From Massospora cicadina (lineage: Eukaryota; Entomophthoromycota; Entomophthoromycetes; Entomophthorales; Entomophthoraceae): a DNA stretch of 64,000 nt. Where the stretch lies: contig JAKSZP010014541.1 in assembly GCA_022478985.1 (NCBI GenBank), forward strand, positions 62,001 through 126,000, given 5' to 3'. The notes under the pieces are model-generated. The model was not told the DNA's origin. It did not search any database and saw nothing but the letters and a program-made list of their open reading frames with translations. Within the stretch, counting starts at the first letter, position 1. The number at the start of each line of letters is the position of its first letter. A program made the position numbers and the translations under genes. Below, in pieces: positions 1-11,183 of the stretch.

Positions 1-529
1 AGATAGCTGTCATTATTTTGGAATGAAAAGTTAGAACAAAACTGAGGCAACAAAGCCCAATGGCGTGCAATTCGAAATAATGTATTATCAAGTGTAGAAC
101 TGTTGGCAATACTCAACGGCATTGGGCCATTGGGAAATGCTGAAGCCAGTCTGAAACCCACCCCAGACACACATAAAACCCTGCCTAATGATTCCTGCTT
201 GACCAAATGGACACTGGAGTGACAAGGCGCAGGTGGGTTGGGTATCCCAAACCTGTTACTGACCTCATGGGACCGTCCCTATGTGGGATGGTCTTGGGAG
301 GTCTCTGTTGCCCATCAACGAGATGTCAACAATATACCCATCAAAATCAAAGTGAATCAGCTTCTTGGGTGTCTAAAGTCAAACCAACAGTAATTCAGCC
401 CGCCACCAACAGTTTTAAAGTTAGTTTATAATAATTTGTTTTCCCCTCACTCAAAGTTTGCCAGGTTAGGTGAATCCTCAAGGGCCCTGATCCCAGGTCT
501 TACTAAGCTATTACCCAAATAAATCGTCT
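1..529. other. Unassigned stretch at left edge
   Basis: I see no domain, no long frame and no clear match to the other family A copies here. It may be the decayed continuation of A3 or older flanking sequence. Short open frames on both strands have no recognisable content. Confidence 0.4.
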
Positions 530-835
530 ATTTAAGCACTCATAGCACACTGAGAAAATTGTTAGCTGATTTTCTATCTTTATTTCCAATAAAAATACCA
601 TTTCCCAAAACAATTCTTGATAAATTTAAATTACCCTCTCCAACCCAATTTTTCTCAACTTCAAAACCCGTGGGCCCTGGGCCATGTTTGCCTGGTTTGT
701 TTACAGGTTTATATTCACAATAATGACCCATTGGCTCTTGTTGGCAAAATCTGTTCCCGTTCAAATAACCGTCATTCAAGCAGAAGTGCCTCTGGCATTT
801 GGGCTTGTCATTTGGGTGCTTTGGTATCTAGACTG
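530..835 (-). pseudogene. Cysteine-rich reading-frame remnant next to A3 gag
   Basis: After the A3 gag text, a minus-strand frame with regularly spaced Cys and His runs for about 80 residues. It includes the segments CQRHFCLNDG and FCQQEPMGHYCEY and then becomes poor in cysteine. A1 and A2 have nothing like it at this point. One frameshift separates it from the preceding gag-like frame. The spacing is not a retroviral CCHC knuckle; it loosely recalls EGF-like modules or the repeated Cys/His modules of some fungal proteins. It may be a captured host segment, the neighbour that A3 abuts, or chance. No function can be assigned. Confidence 0.3.
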
Positions 836-1770
836 GCAGGCCAGTCTAAATTTATCTTTTCTGTCTTCCTGACACAGAGCTGCTAAAGCATCATTTTTCC
901 AAGGGTTGTCAGGGTCTCTAGGAATAGGTACCGCGGGCCATAAGGCTTTTGAGGCCCTCATGGACCTTCAGGTCCCTCTTTGTCCTTTGGGGCCTTTGGA
1001 CCCCCTGGGCCCTTCAGGTACTTACTCCTAGAGTTGTAGTTGCGAGAGGCCAGCTCCCAATAGTGTTGTTGAAAACTCAATACCAAAATCATCAACTTTT
1101 TGGAGGCGCTGGTTCCAAGCAGCCTTGAGGAGTTGGATATTCTGATGTAGTTGATCCTTGAGGTAGCCAGAGATCCCGCTATTTAACACTACAATTTGGC
1201 CTTGGGCTTCATTGATTAACTTTTGGTTATTAATAATGGCCTCGTGATTGTCATAAACAAAGGAGGAGGCCACATTGTAAAAATCAACGTCATGGGAGTG
1301 TAAGGTTTGGGTGAGCCCCAGTTGTTGGAAGACTTCTTGATGGCGCAACCCAGCCAACTAGAGGAGGTGATGAATAGCCGGGTGAGCAAAGTTACAAAGG
1401 TAGCGTTTGGTTCCCTAGGTTGAGCTCTCCCACTGGCAGATGAGCTGAAGTATAAAGGTACCAAATGGTAGAGGGCATGGATGAGTTGCAGGAGCAGCTA
1501 GAGCGGGAACCCACGGAGTAGATGCTTTTTTTAACAGCTGGACAATGTCATTAAGGTTCTCATACTGAAATTAGTTTAGAATTCCATCAACTGAGGCCAG
1601 GGAGAAGTGGAATGTGGCCTGATATTCTAGACACTTGAGCTGCGTGGGCATCACTTCATACCGTGAGGTACTAATCCATTGTGCAATGCTTCTTGACCAA
1701 TCAGCAGATTGATCTTTGTGACTGTTAGTATTCTCTATTATTTGTGATAGAAATTTTCACTTAGGACGGC
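776..1770 (-). pseudogene. Family A gag remnant (A3)
   Basis: Structural (Gag) polyprotein of a Ty3/gypsy element, which would form the particle shell. The minus-strand text contains a conserved block (HQNIQLLKAAWNQRL) matched in A1 near 14220 (HNIQLLEDAWNQRHH) and at the nucleotide level in A2 near 17365. It is followed by a glycine/proline-rich tract with collagen-like Gly-X-Y periodicity (about 1020 to 940), then a short RDPDNPW block that A1 and A2 share. The best open stretch is 1357 to 1028. At least two frameshifts and several stops break it, so no intact product is possible. The start codon cannot be fixed. Confidence 0.6.
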
Positions 1771-1778
1771 TCAGAACT

Positions 1779-1795
1779 CCCTGTAATGAGCACCA
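1779..1795 (-). promoter_or_regulatory. tRNA primer-binding site of A3
   Basis: The minus strand reads tggtgctcattacaggg, one base different from the family A and B consensus tggtgctcactacaggg. It lies four bases inside the LTR end, the same spacing as in A1 and A2. TGG at the start is the complement of a tRNA CCA end. It would prime minus-strand DNA synthesis. Confidence 0.65.
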
Positions 1796-1799
1796 CTTA

Positions 1800-2270
1800 A
1801 ACTTGATTAACAATTCTCTTGACTGTCGACAAAGTGTAAAAATGGGCTTAAAGCTGAATTAGTGGATAGGTCAAAAAACGAAAAAATGGAGAGAATAAAG
1901 ACTACTTTACTGAGTTAGAAAGCATTGATATTTATAGGGCGCATGGGGCATGGTGCCTCAGGGACCTTTGTGGACCCATAAAATCAGGATCTTTTACTAC
2001 CATTTTAATTGGCCACCTGGATGTTGCCCTCATTTTACTGCATCGTCCTTGTGACCTCAGCGGAGGGGAAGCGCCTCTTATGATTCAAGAAGTGGGGACG
2101 GGATTCCTGAAGGTGATTTCATTGATTCTCATATGCGTGATGCTTCCTGATTAAATATAGATTTGGTGCCTTCAGGATAGGGTTTTGTTTACATTTAGAA
2201 GAAATTTAATTAGTCAAGGCTCACTTCAATAACAGTGATTTTGGCTTGCTCAGCATCTCAAATCCTGATA
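1800..2270 (-). repeat. 5' LTR of A3
   Basis: About 471 bp, close to the 470-473 bp LTRs of A1. It begins (minus strand) tatcaggatttgag, a changed form of the family start tgtcaggatttgag. It carries the shared block around the TATA-like ccctataaatatc (near 1940) preceded by a gaggcaccatg motif. The 3' end has lost the canonical CA. Flanking sequence to the right (2271 onward) belongs to an older relic, so a target duplication cannot be tested. Confidence 0.7.
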
Positions 2271-3254
2271 TGTGGTTTTCAGGGTTTTCACTAAATTTGA
2301 AGGTCAGGTATTCAAATGATACATGATTATTAGTAATTAGTAGCATTAGTGGATTCTCCTAGGGTTTATCTCTCTCAAGGACAAATCTCTCAATGGAAAT
2401 GCGTCTTTGAGGCAATCTCTGTTCACTTGAACAGGCAAAAGTCTCTAGTCAAAAAGTCAGGTAATCTTTTGACAGAATCAGCGTCATCAAGGCAATATCT
2501 TATATCTGGGCAGAAAATCACTGTTTAAGGTTCAGGAAATCTCTAGTAGAAACTAGGAAAAGATAATGATGAAGATTTATTAAATTGAGTGTAACTTTAA
2601 TTAGAAATAAATGGTACTTTAAATACTACCAGAATAGAATTAAAAAATGAAATAAAGGAAGGGGATATTCCAGATGGCAAGAGATATGCATATACCACGT
2701 GTGAAGGTAGAAATAAATTTAGGAATGTAGGAGGTAAAGGCACAGTTTAGGTTCAGGGTTGGAGTAGAACAGGCTCCATTTTTAAGAACTGGTCTGAGAT
2801 GATGGTAACACAGTTAAATGGTTTCCATTGTTAAGCCTAGGGAATCCAAAAGATAGAGAGTAGTATATGTGACACAAGGCTTAATAGGTGGCGTGAGGTG
2901 GCGATTGAGGTGGGTAGAGATTTAAAAACTAAATAAATCTTCAGGCCTAATATCAGGATGAATAGTAACTCAGCTCAGGCATTATTCACTTTATTATAAG
3001 TCAGTGGAGCAAAAATGGGGCAATTTATCTCTGATTTGTTTAACTGTAAATTTTGTGTTATCAACCGTTTGATGCTAAGTAAATTTAAATTAATAATTTT
3101 GGGCCTTGATCCCACAAAATTGTGATTGTTGAATTATTAATGGATATAAGGGAAAAAAATTCCTAAAGAAATAAATGTATCATGAGCTCAAGGTCAGGGC
3201 TTTACACCTACTAGAGCGAAGTTGATAATGGTTCTAATTTCAATAAAGTTGAAT

Positions 3255-3720
3255 GTAGTCACTGGAAGATATCCCTAAAGTGTTCTAAATGTGCTTTGAA
3301 AGTTTGTAAGTATACCACTATGATGTCAGGGTAAACTAGTACACAAGATGTTCTAAGCCCCCTAATAACCCATCCAAGGCTCTTTGAAAAGTAGCAGGGG
3401 CATTTCATAGCCCCTGAGGCATCTGTGTAGGTTTGAACAGCACTTTACTAGAGATAAGGGCACATTTTTACAATCCTCGAGATATAAAAAGATCTGCCAT
3501 TAACCATTGGTGAGATCCATCGCAAAAAATACTTCAATCCAGACATTAGCCACAAAAATTCCTCTATATGAAGAAGGGGGTAACGAGATTAGATAAGGTG
3601 AGCTGGGCCCCTTGTGGCGCAATTGGGAAAGCCCATGAAAATGTGGGTGAGTATCTAGCACCCAAACCTAGAGAGGTACATTAGTTGGGTCCTGAAGTGT
3701 CCTGAAAGAAGTGCGGGATG
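3255..3720 (-). pseudogene. Reverse transcriptase fragment (Ty3/gypsy type)
   Basis: The minus-strand translation, read across frameshifts, shows the usual order of a Ty3/gypsy RT: a MDLTNG.WQ motif (about 3523 to 3491), a CLRGYEMP block where the family has a MPQGLCNAP-like motif, then the catalytic region (about 3347 to 3262). That region reads LVYPDIIVVYLQTF in place of the usual LVYLDDI-type motif. One of the paired aspartates is lost, so it could not be active. What follows (AHLEHFRDIF) fits the family pattern. Neither a clear RNase H nor an integrase could be followed downstream. The fragment is old. Confidence 0.5.
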
Positions 3721-4239
3721 GTAGTAATGACTGTGCTAATCTGTTTTCACGGGTGTCTACCACTCCCTGAGTGGATAATACAGGAAAGGAAGGGGGAGTG
3801 CAAGTCAGTCATGGCGCCTGTCATATGGCTTCCCACGAGCTGTAGTTGTGTGGGTGCAGACCCCAGGACAAGTGAGGGTAATCCTGGTTGGCTGCGCTTC
3901 AGTGCACCTGCCTACAATAAACGCCGCAGTTTGCTGAGTTGCCTGAAGCTTGGCTAGCTGCCAGTTCAGTTGGCATGAGTCAGCTGGTGGAGAAAGTGAC
4001 CATTTAAGAAAAGTGCATATGAATAAAATGACTTCAAGGCTTCCTGGACAAAAATGGGCCAGAGAGCACAGATCCGATAAAAAAAGCAGGTAACAAAGGG
4101 TAGGACTTCAGCTTCTTCCCCCTCAGAGGCCTTAAATCTTGGGGTCATCGGGTCTTGTCTCCTGCAAGGAGGATGAGAGTAATATAGCCTGTCCTGGATG
4201 GGAGGACAATCTATCCAGTTGATAAACAGGGCGAGCATA

Positions 4240-6111
4240 TGTAATTTTTGGGGTAGTGTGAACTACATCCAAATTGCAGTCAGGCCCACATTTAATGGTG
4301 CTTAGATTTGTGCATCTCTAGTGTGGTGGGGGGCAATACCACAGGCTTTCATCCTATAAGGTTGCCTGTAATAGGAGTCCTTTGGGGTTTTTAAATATCA
4401 AAGAAGGGGTTAAATGTCCTTTTGAGTAATGGAATTTAATCCAAGATAATACATTATGACCCAATGTAATCCCTTTTTGCAGATTAATAGCAGAGGGGAA
4501 ACCCAGGGGCTTTATGATGGTAGCATCAGACTGGCCTCCAATAGCTGTTTTAACTTAAGGTGTCATGGAAGTGGCTAAGTAAGATTAGACTGGGCTCCCA
4601 ATCAGGGTGTATGAACACCCATTGGATAGACCAGAATGCCAGGGGCACAGTGGTCCAAACGACTTGGAGGATTGGGGTTCTAGCATGGACCTGAGAAAAA
4701 TAAAAGTTCACCAACATATTGAAGGCCCAAGGCAAACCAAATGGCTGTGATGGGACAACCATGGTCTTGCATGGGCAACCCCCAAGGGCGGGAGAGGCAG
4801 GGAGGATGACAACTCCTCGTGGTTTTGCAGTTATGGGCCTTCAATTTTAATAATTGGTGTCGCAGATTGACATTGGGCGTTTTGAGTCCCATCATGAGAT
4901 CAGCGGGTGAAATGGGGTGCAAGTGGGGCCTGCGCAGAGCTTCAGGGTTGAGCTCGCCTTTATGAGGAGTGCTGAAAGCCCCTCAGGTGAACAAAATCCT
5001 TTTCATGGGGGTTGGGTGGGGCCTAGCCTCCACCAATGAGAAATTGGGGCTCTCTGAGGCTGTCCCATCCATCAAGTGATCTCTAGTGAACCAGCGGCAG
5101 GGTGGAGAGCAGGGGTAAACCATATATGTGAGCAATAGTGGCTTGAGGGATGTACATACCATTAGGGCGATCTGTTTTAGAAAATCTTTTATAATCTGTC
5201 AGGTGGAGGGGTCAATAAACTGGACAAACCAGTCGATGATCCTTGGAATCAGAACTTGGGTAGAAGTGGGTGCCCAGATCACAGAAGAGGAATTTTTAAC
5301 AATAAATTTTATGGACGGAGTCTTTTACAGGCCTTGCAATAACGTAAGGGTTTATTTGTTGCATCTAGGCGAAGGAGTAAAAATGAAATAACAGCCCCTG
5401 TGAGGGACTGTCATCTTATAAGTGGGGAAAAGATTGAGGAGAAGTATCAAGATCTTGGCCCCTTGAAATTCGATTGTGGGCTCTAATTGGCTGGGGGTAG
5501 TGTTGGGCAGGGATATCTGAGACTCCAAAAAAAAATGAAAAAAAAAACTTATAAATCTTTTTCCAAAATTTCTGGGCTAAGTCAGTTCAATAGTGCTGAC
5601 CCAGGACCTGATTTTTCAATTTAGGATAGACATGCATCCCAATCTGCCCAGATTCATTCTTGAGAATTGAGAGGATTGTGTCGGCTCACTTGATGATCAG
5701 ACAGGTGCATAAATAGGGACCTGATTTGATTTTTTTATCTTGTGCAGTCCATATTAGCTCCCCCAGCCCAGAATTCACCAACTGGGCCTTGAGGTCATTG
5801 CAACCTTTTAAAATTTTAGCAAAAATTGACAAGGAAGGGGTGAGTCCCAAGTGCCTGCCTGTGGCCCCTGGCTTGGGAAACCTCTCTGAAAACACCCTTT
5901 ATTAACTCTAACAGGGTAGAGGAGGGGGAAGAGTCAAGGATACGGGATCCTTGAGGGGGTAGAGCAGTGACTCAGCGCTCATCACCACTTGTGCAAATTC
6001 ACTTAACTGTGACAGAGGGTCCACCTGGGCCTTTGGACCCCTTTTGGTCCTGAAGGGATGCATGTCGCTGTCCAAGCACATGGGCTGGATCCAGGTCTTA
6101 CAAAGGGCCAC
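4240..6111 (-). pseudogene. Gag/leader-like segment P2, diverged repeat of 9180-10250
   Basis: A minus-strand segment with short open frames (6111-5908, 5895-5686, 4922-4680, 4762-4550) and no catalytic motif. Near 6060-6000 it has a short Gly/Pro/Lys-rich tract readable as GPKGVQRP in one frame. This recalls the collagen-like part of family A Gag. Part of it is collinear with 9180-10250; shared anchors are ccaaatgg...tcttgca.gggcaac (about 4735 and 9230) and aat.attggtgt...cagattg (about 4855 and 9425). It is probably the 5' or gag region of a retroelement. The exact family is unknown. Confidence 0.35.
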
Positions 6112-7019
6112 TTAAGCCTCCTCTACTTTGGACTTCTGGTAAGCTCAGGTCTTACAGAGGGGTGATCTTCAGTTTTTATTTGGTGGATTACTCAAGACAT
6201 TCTCCCAAAATCCCCAGGTACTTTAGAAATATCAATATATTCTAATAGGTTTTTACAACTTGGTATTAATCAAAAGTAAGGAAGTCCTCAATTTTACTTT
6301 CAACTAGGGAGATGGTAGTAGGCGGTATATTCTCTAGGTTATGCAGAGTCCCAAAACGGTTTACAAATATATTTTAGCCATTAGGACAGGGTTTGAAATA
6401 GGCATTGACTGCATGACTTGGAACTTAAAGAGCCTGTTTGGTTGAATTTCCAATAAAGATGGAAATAGATTTTTCATAGGTAGGTTCCAAGATCCTTAAT
6501 CAGGCCAAATTTTCCTTGATAAAGGATTGGTTTGTCCATATACCTCTAGTACATGATTATATGAATTTATTTTAACACAGGAGTTCACAATATGTTGAGA
6601 ACTGGGGGGTATAACAAAGGAATGGGGAGCAAATAAAGGTATTTCATCCTCAGCATTCGCTGTCTTGGCAAGTTTAGTTTTAAACTCTAGATCTGGTATT
6701 CTATATGGCAGATAGAGGTAGGATACTCAATGAGGAATTTATGCTCCTTTGGAGCCCCCTTATATCTAGTCTGGATATCAAATAGCAACGGTACTTGATA
6801 ACCTAAAATGTAAAATTATGTTCCTTATTATTAGTTTATACAATTGAAAACATGTTATTTAAACTCTTTTAAGTATTCATAAGTACTATTTTTTAGGATA
6901 TAGCAGGAGCAGTGATCAGAAACTTCCCAAATCTAAGGGGCAAAGCTAATTATGCTCCAAAAGCTTAAGCAGGCTTATCTCTCACAGTTTCATATTAAAA
7001 CTTGTTAATTAAATCAGAA

Positions 7020-7140
7020 TCATCTTTGATAATGATCCAGGGGGATATAATGTTAATTGGGGATCCAGTGTCTAATATGGATAAAACTTTATCTTTGTGG
7101 ATTGCCACTTCTACTCATTCAACAGAAGATCCAAATTGTG
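7020..7140 (-). pseudogene. Retroelement aspartic protease fragment
   Basis: The minus strand encodes a short stretch reading VLSILDTGSPINIIS, with the D-T-G triad typical of retroviral-type aspartic proteases, at about 7110 to 7050. It lies downstream (minus strand) of a zinc-knuckle remnant, the normal Gag-Pro order. Only this piece is recognisable; the frame upstream has stops. In an active element it would cut the Gag-Pol polyprotein. Confidence 0.5.
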
Positions 7141-7489
7141 AATTAAAATGTTAGCAGGCAATCAAAAGGCATCTGAAATGAGGCTAGCTGAGGTTTATAG
7201 TTAAGCCAAACTTTAGGGTTTTTAACTTGCCTATGGTTTTATTCAGTTAAGTCCTGGCTTTCACTAGCTGAGCTGTCTGTGATAGCATGTTTTAGCAACT
7301 GGAAAATATATGAATCAGAAAATATTAGGCTCTATTGCCTTGAAAAGAAGTTGGTACTCTGACCTCAACTGGGGAGGCTAATACAAAGAAGCTAAAAGTA
7401 CCAATTATGAAATATTAAATTGAGGCACTTGGAGTTCGTCAGCATAGGGAGCCTCTTCCCTAAGCTGACCAATCTTTTGCTTCATTATT

Positions 7490-8560
7490 CCGAGGGAAAT
7501 GATAACAAATATCAATAGGGTGGCTGGAACTTTTGCAGTAGATTAAATACTTTCCCTGGATAACCAATTTAGGTGGATTCACTGCTAGTACTGGAGATCA
7601 AACTCCAGGGGAAGTTTAAAAAGGTTCAGCAGTCTTAAGAAGATCAGGAGTAACCTCCATAAGGGCCTCCTCAAGGTGCAACCAAGAGGTCAGGTATACT
7701 TAACTGACTTAAGGTATATCTGATTATTGTGCATGGCCTTAAACTCTGATAAAGCAGCAAAAAACAGCAATTTCCAGGATGAACCAATTTCTTGCAACTA
7801 AAGTTTGGACATCAAGATAGAATTGTTGAGCAAACATTAATAAAATTCTCCTTGATTAAGCTAGTCCCATAAACGCTTACTTTTTTGGTGGCCAAGATTA
7901 AATCATTCCCAAATTCTCTGAGCAGGTCAGTCTTAGCTTCAGCCCAAGTGCAACAAGCCATTAGGTGTAGGACCATAATATCTTGGGCCACTTGGCTAAG
8001 GCAGTTTGGGAGATGCTTAAGTTCCTGGTTATCTGTAGCCATTTCCAGAACACGCTCATAGCAAAATAAGACATAGAAAACACATCCTCAGGATATAATT
8101 GTCCTTATATGCGGGATTAAAAGAAATGCTAGGCGGATCCAGAGAGTTTACTACGTGGATAAGAATGGGCTTTTATTTCTAGTCCTGAGAGTGATTGGCA
8201 TTCAGGTAGAGCTTATTTGGTTTAATGTGTGTATTTGCTGATGCAATTCATCTAAATTGTCAATAAAAAGAGCAATCCATTAATAGGTGGCATGTAGAAC
8301 CATTTCTAGTGGAATAAGTCAGAGTCAACTACATGAATTCATTTTTATATGGGAGGTTATCTCTCAAAGTTCATGTTGATGCTGCTTGATAGCAAGGATT
8401 TTGTTTCAACCCTTGCATACAGCTTTCTAGTTTAATAAAAAGGGTGGCGTAGTCAAATTCCATGGTTCTGAGGTTTACCAGGGACTCAAGAAGTTCATAA
8501 CATGGGGCACTTGATGTGGCTGGGATGAGGGGAAATATAACCAACTGCCTCAAAGATAGT
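7490..8560 (-). pseudogene. Gag remnant with degraded zinc knuckle
   Basis: Two minus-strand frames (8553-8371 and 8042-7812) resemble the helical retrotransposon Gag core; the second contains LTDLLREFGND-like text (AEAKTDLLREFGND). About 7540 to 7500 a knuckle reads YCKSSSHPIDIC. This keeps C-x4-H-x4-C, but the first Cys of the CX2CX4HX4C pattern is missing. The protease motif follows at 7130, so the order Gag-knuckle-protease is normal. Multiple stops make it nonfunctional. The family is not identified and no close match to family A Gag is apparent. Confidence 0.45.
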
Positions 8561-9179
8561 GCAGTACTTTGAAAGACTTAAGAATAAGGATTTTACCTAT
8601 ACAAATATATAATACTATCAATGAGATAAACTCCATAATTGACAAATACCCTTATAATATGCTATAGAATGGAGATTACTAAGTATTTACTGAAATGATA
8701 GGTGACCCAGTTTATCTCATGGGAGCTATAGTTGAAAGAAATTGAGAGCTTTTATTTTAGTAAAATTACCAAACTTTCTAAGCCATGCTTTAATCTGATT
8801 TTCTCTTTGGAATTTCTGAGGCATCTTACCAGCTTTTAAGGTACCCAAATTAGATCATTTGGATCAGGTTTACTCCAACATCAGGAGGATTTGATTCTTT
8901 AGTTTTTGGATGATTCCTACCAAATGCTTTTCTAAAATTTAGATCAGTTTCAGAAATTTATATCAGAGATGATCAAACTTTCAGATCAGGCTGGAATCCC
9001 AACCCATTCCCTACCCACAAATCTGTAAACAAATTTAACCATTTGAGAGTCAGCTTGTTTCAAGGATGCAGCTAATTAAAAGAAGATTAGACATCCACTA
9101 TAGGGTGTTACTAAACAGTGAAATGCTCAGAATTCTAGTAAATTAGCAGTCTTAGTGACTCTGAAGGGAAGTTCTAGGG

Positions 9180-10250
9180 GTTATTTTGAGAGAATTACTA
9201 CTACAATGAATACCAAATTCCCATAACCAACCAAATGGATGAAATGGGGGCAACAGCGAGTCTTGCAAGGGCAACTATTAGTTTGAGAAAGTCAGGTATG
9301 AAAATGACTCCTCTAAGTTTCACAGTTGGTGGTTATTGGATGTGAATAAATTAAAATAATAGTATAGTATATGTTGAATTGATCATTCCAAGAGGCAATT
9401 TATATGTGTAAAACAAGGTCACAGCAATTATTGGTGTGCACAACAGATTGGCAGGTATGTTTGAGGGTATATAAACTTACAAACTTGGCCATATCATGGT
9501 GAGTTGCTGGATTAGAGATTTGGAACACTCGCTTCATAATTTTTGATAAAATAATGTAGTTGGCAGCATTCTTTATCAATTTTTTTAAATGAAGATTTTA
9601 GCTGACTAAACAAAAAGAACCAGTGAGAAGTATACTAAGGTATTACTAAGTTTATTTTAAAATAATTAAAAAGCATAAAAACAAACTGGCAACATACTCT
9701 AAAGAGGGCTGATGTCATTATTGGAGGGGGAAGAATTGGAGAGGAGCTCAAAGCACTGTCATGGGCCTGGGGCTTATGAGACATATCATGATTGGTTGGG
9801 CTAGGAATAGTGATATGGATTTGAAGATCCTTAATTTTTAAATCTAATTATATAAATTTTTAATATTAGAACCTGAGGATCAGTAACAACATATATTTAT
9901 AGGAACAATTTTTCACAGATTTGTTTTAACTGTTGGATCAGTGCAGCCAGCTTTGTGTGGGTCTTTTCTGATTGCACAATCGATTAAAATAATTTTGGGG
10001 TGGATTGAGTAATCCAGAGGGGTAATCCGCAATCTGTTTTATTAGTAAAACCTAATTTAGCTTTTAAGAATCATTTTGTATGTATATGAGTTTTGGGAGG
10101 TTTTTGGCAGTTTCTTGAATACTTTGAGAAACTAGGCTATGTGGGGAGGAGCCCTAGGTACTGCTTGAAGAACATGGTCTGGACTATCTCCCTGAAAGCC
10201 CATTCTACATTTTAAATAAAAAAGAAGGAAAGGGGTCATAGCTGAAAGAT
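9180..10250 (-). repeat. Segment P1, diverged direct repeat of part of 4700-5850
   Basis: Collinear with P2 at several anchors and in the same orientation, about 4.4 kb away. For example, a gattgg.tggg.taggaatagtgata-like block occurs near 9790 here and a related one near 5490 there. No open frame is worth naming. The two copies could be the 5' regions of two adjoining elements or a repeat internal to one element. Confidence 0.35.
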
Positions 10251-10439
10251 ATTTGTTGTCAGGCCAGTAGTCCATCGCTCATCTACCATATAAAAAAATC
10301 GCTAATCAGGGTAGGTGATCTACAAGAGGCCTAGTACCTCTATTACGCCTAAAGGGGCGCAGTTCACGGTCCAATCAGAGGTGTTGAGCGTCAGGACTTA
10401 CAATATCCTTACCTAAAAAGTGGATTAAACCGCCTCCGG

Positions 10440-10804
10440 GGGCATGGTATAGGACATAATTCTTATGCCTTTAGGGATTTTTATGGTGAGAATGGATGCG
10501 GTTTTCAGAAGGGAATGAAGGGCTCAGGGTTTACTTTTTGGAAACCTTACACCAGTTTTTTGAAATTGTCGCAATTCTTATTGATTACCAAGCTGTTTGT
10601 ATAGAGGGTAATTCTTCCATTTGACTACGCACTGGACTGAGCAACAGGATTTTCTGGAGCCAGAAATTCCTTTACCTAAGACTCCTATGAGTTGCTAACC
10701 ACAAAAGGCTCTGATGAAGTAAGTCGCTGTTTAATGAAAGAGAACAGCTTGAAGATGTGGAACACATTGGTTCTTTATATGCTCTATGAGTTAGATACAG
10801 AAAG
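10440..10804 (-). pseudogene. Chromovirus integrase C-terminus and chromodomain remnant
   Basis: The minus strand contains NVFHIFKLFSFIKQ-like text (about 10760 to 10720), matching the HNVFHVSLLKP-type end of chromoviral integrases. About 10620 to 10590 it has VEWKNYPLY, matching the core aromatic/acidic segment of a chromodomain. Chromodomains on integrases bind modified histones and steer insertion. The upstream part of the same gene lies at 26240-28430; the two are separated by A1, whose TSD accat marks the joint. Stops and frameshifts are frequent. I did not find a clear LTR to the left of it. Confidence 0.55.
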
Positions 10805-10809
10805 ACCAT

Positions 10810-11183
10810 TGTCAGGATTCAGTTTGACTAGCAAGCCAAAGTTCCTGATCCCAAATCGAGACCCAACAGAGTGACTCTCAATATAGATCAAACGGAATCT
10901 TACCTTGAAGGCGCTGAAACTAGATTCAATAAAGAATTATCACGCATACAAGAATTGATGGAAACACCTTCAGAGATTCCATCCCCAAATCTCAAATCAC
11001 AAAAGGTGCTGCCTCCACTGCTGCGGTCACAAGGATGACGCAGTACAATGAGTGTGCAACAGGCAGGCAATTTATAAGGCAGCAAAAGATTTTGATCTTA
11101 CGGGGCCACAAAGGTCCCTGAGGCACCATGTCCCCACATGCCCTATAAATATCAATGCTTTCTAACTCATAAAAGTAGTCTAT
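10810..11183 (+). repeat. 5' LTR of A1, first part
   Basis: Starts tgtcaggattcag right after TSD accat. It shares with the 3' LTR of A1 the blocks around gatggaaacacctt, the ctgctgcggtcac region, gaggcaccatgtccccacatgccc and the TATA-like ctataaatatcaatgc. It is broken at 11183 by element B, whose TSD tctat is 11179-11183. Together with 13466-13564 the LTR measures 473 bp, matching the 470-bp 3' LTR. Confidence 0.85.

Larger units (their letters stand above)
1..2270 (-). mobile_element. Ty3/gypsy family A, copy A3 (5' part only)
   Basis: A minus-strand LTR retrotransposon entering from the left edge. Reading right to left it shows a 5' LTR (2270 to 1800), a primer-binding site (1795 to 1779) and a gag remnant whose text parallels the gag of copies A1 and A2 further right. 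Pol is not seen; either it lies outside the window or the homology breaks near 830, where sequence unlike A1 and A2 begins. The copy is old, with frameshifts and stops throughout. The LTR boundaries come from alignment by eye with the other family A LTRs. Confidence 0.7.
2271..10440 (-). other. Old minus-strand retroelement relic zone
   Basis: Eight kilobases in which only scattered minus-strand fragments can be read: a gag-like block with a zinc-knuckle remnant (about 8560 to 7490), a protease motif (about 7130), two diverged copies of one segment (9180-10250 and about 4700-5850) and an RT fragment (about 3720 to 3255). Frames are short and full of stops. I could not place LTRs, so it is unclear whether this is one rearranged element or two adjoining ones. 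The stretches 2271-3254, 6112-7010 and 8561-9180 show nothing I can name. Confidence 0.5.

Noticed and set aside
5128..5391. 87-codon plus-strand ORF
   Set aside because: Opposes the minus-strand relic P2; no recognisable motif and no counterpart in P1.
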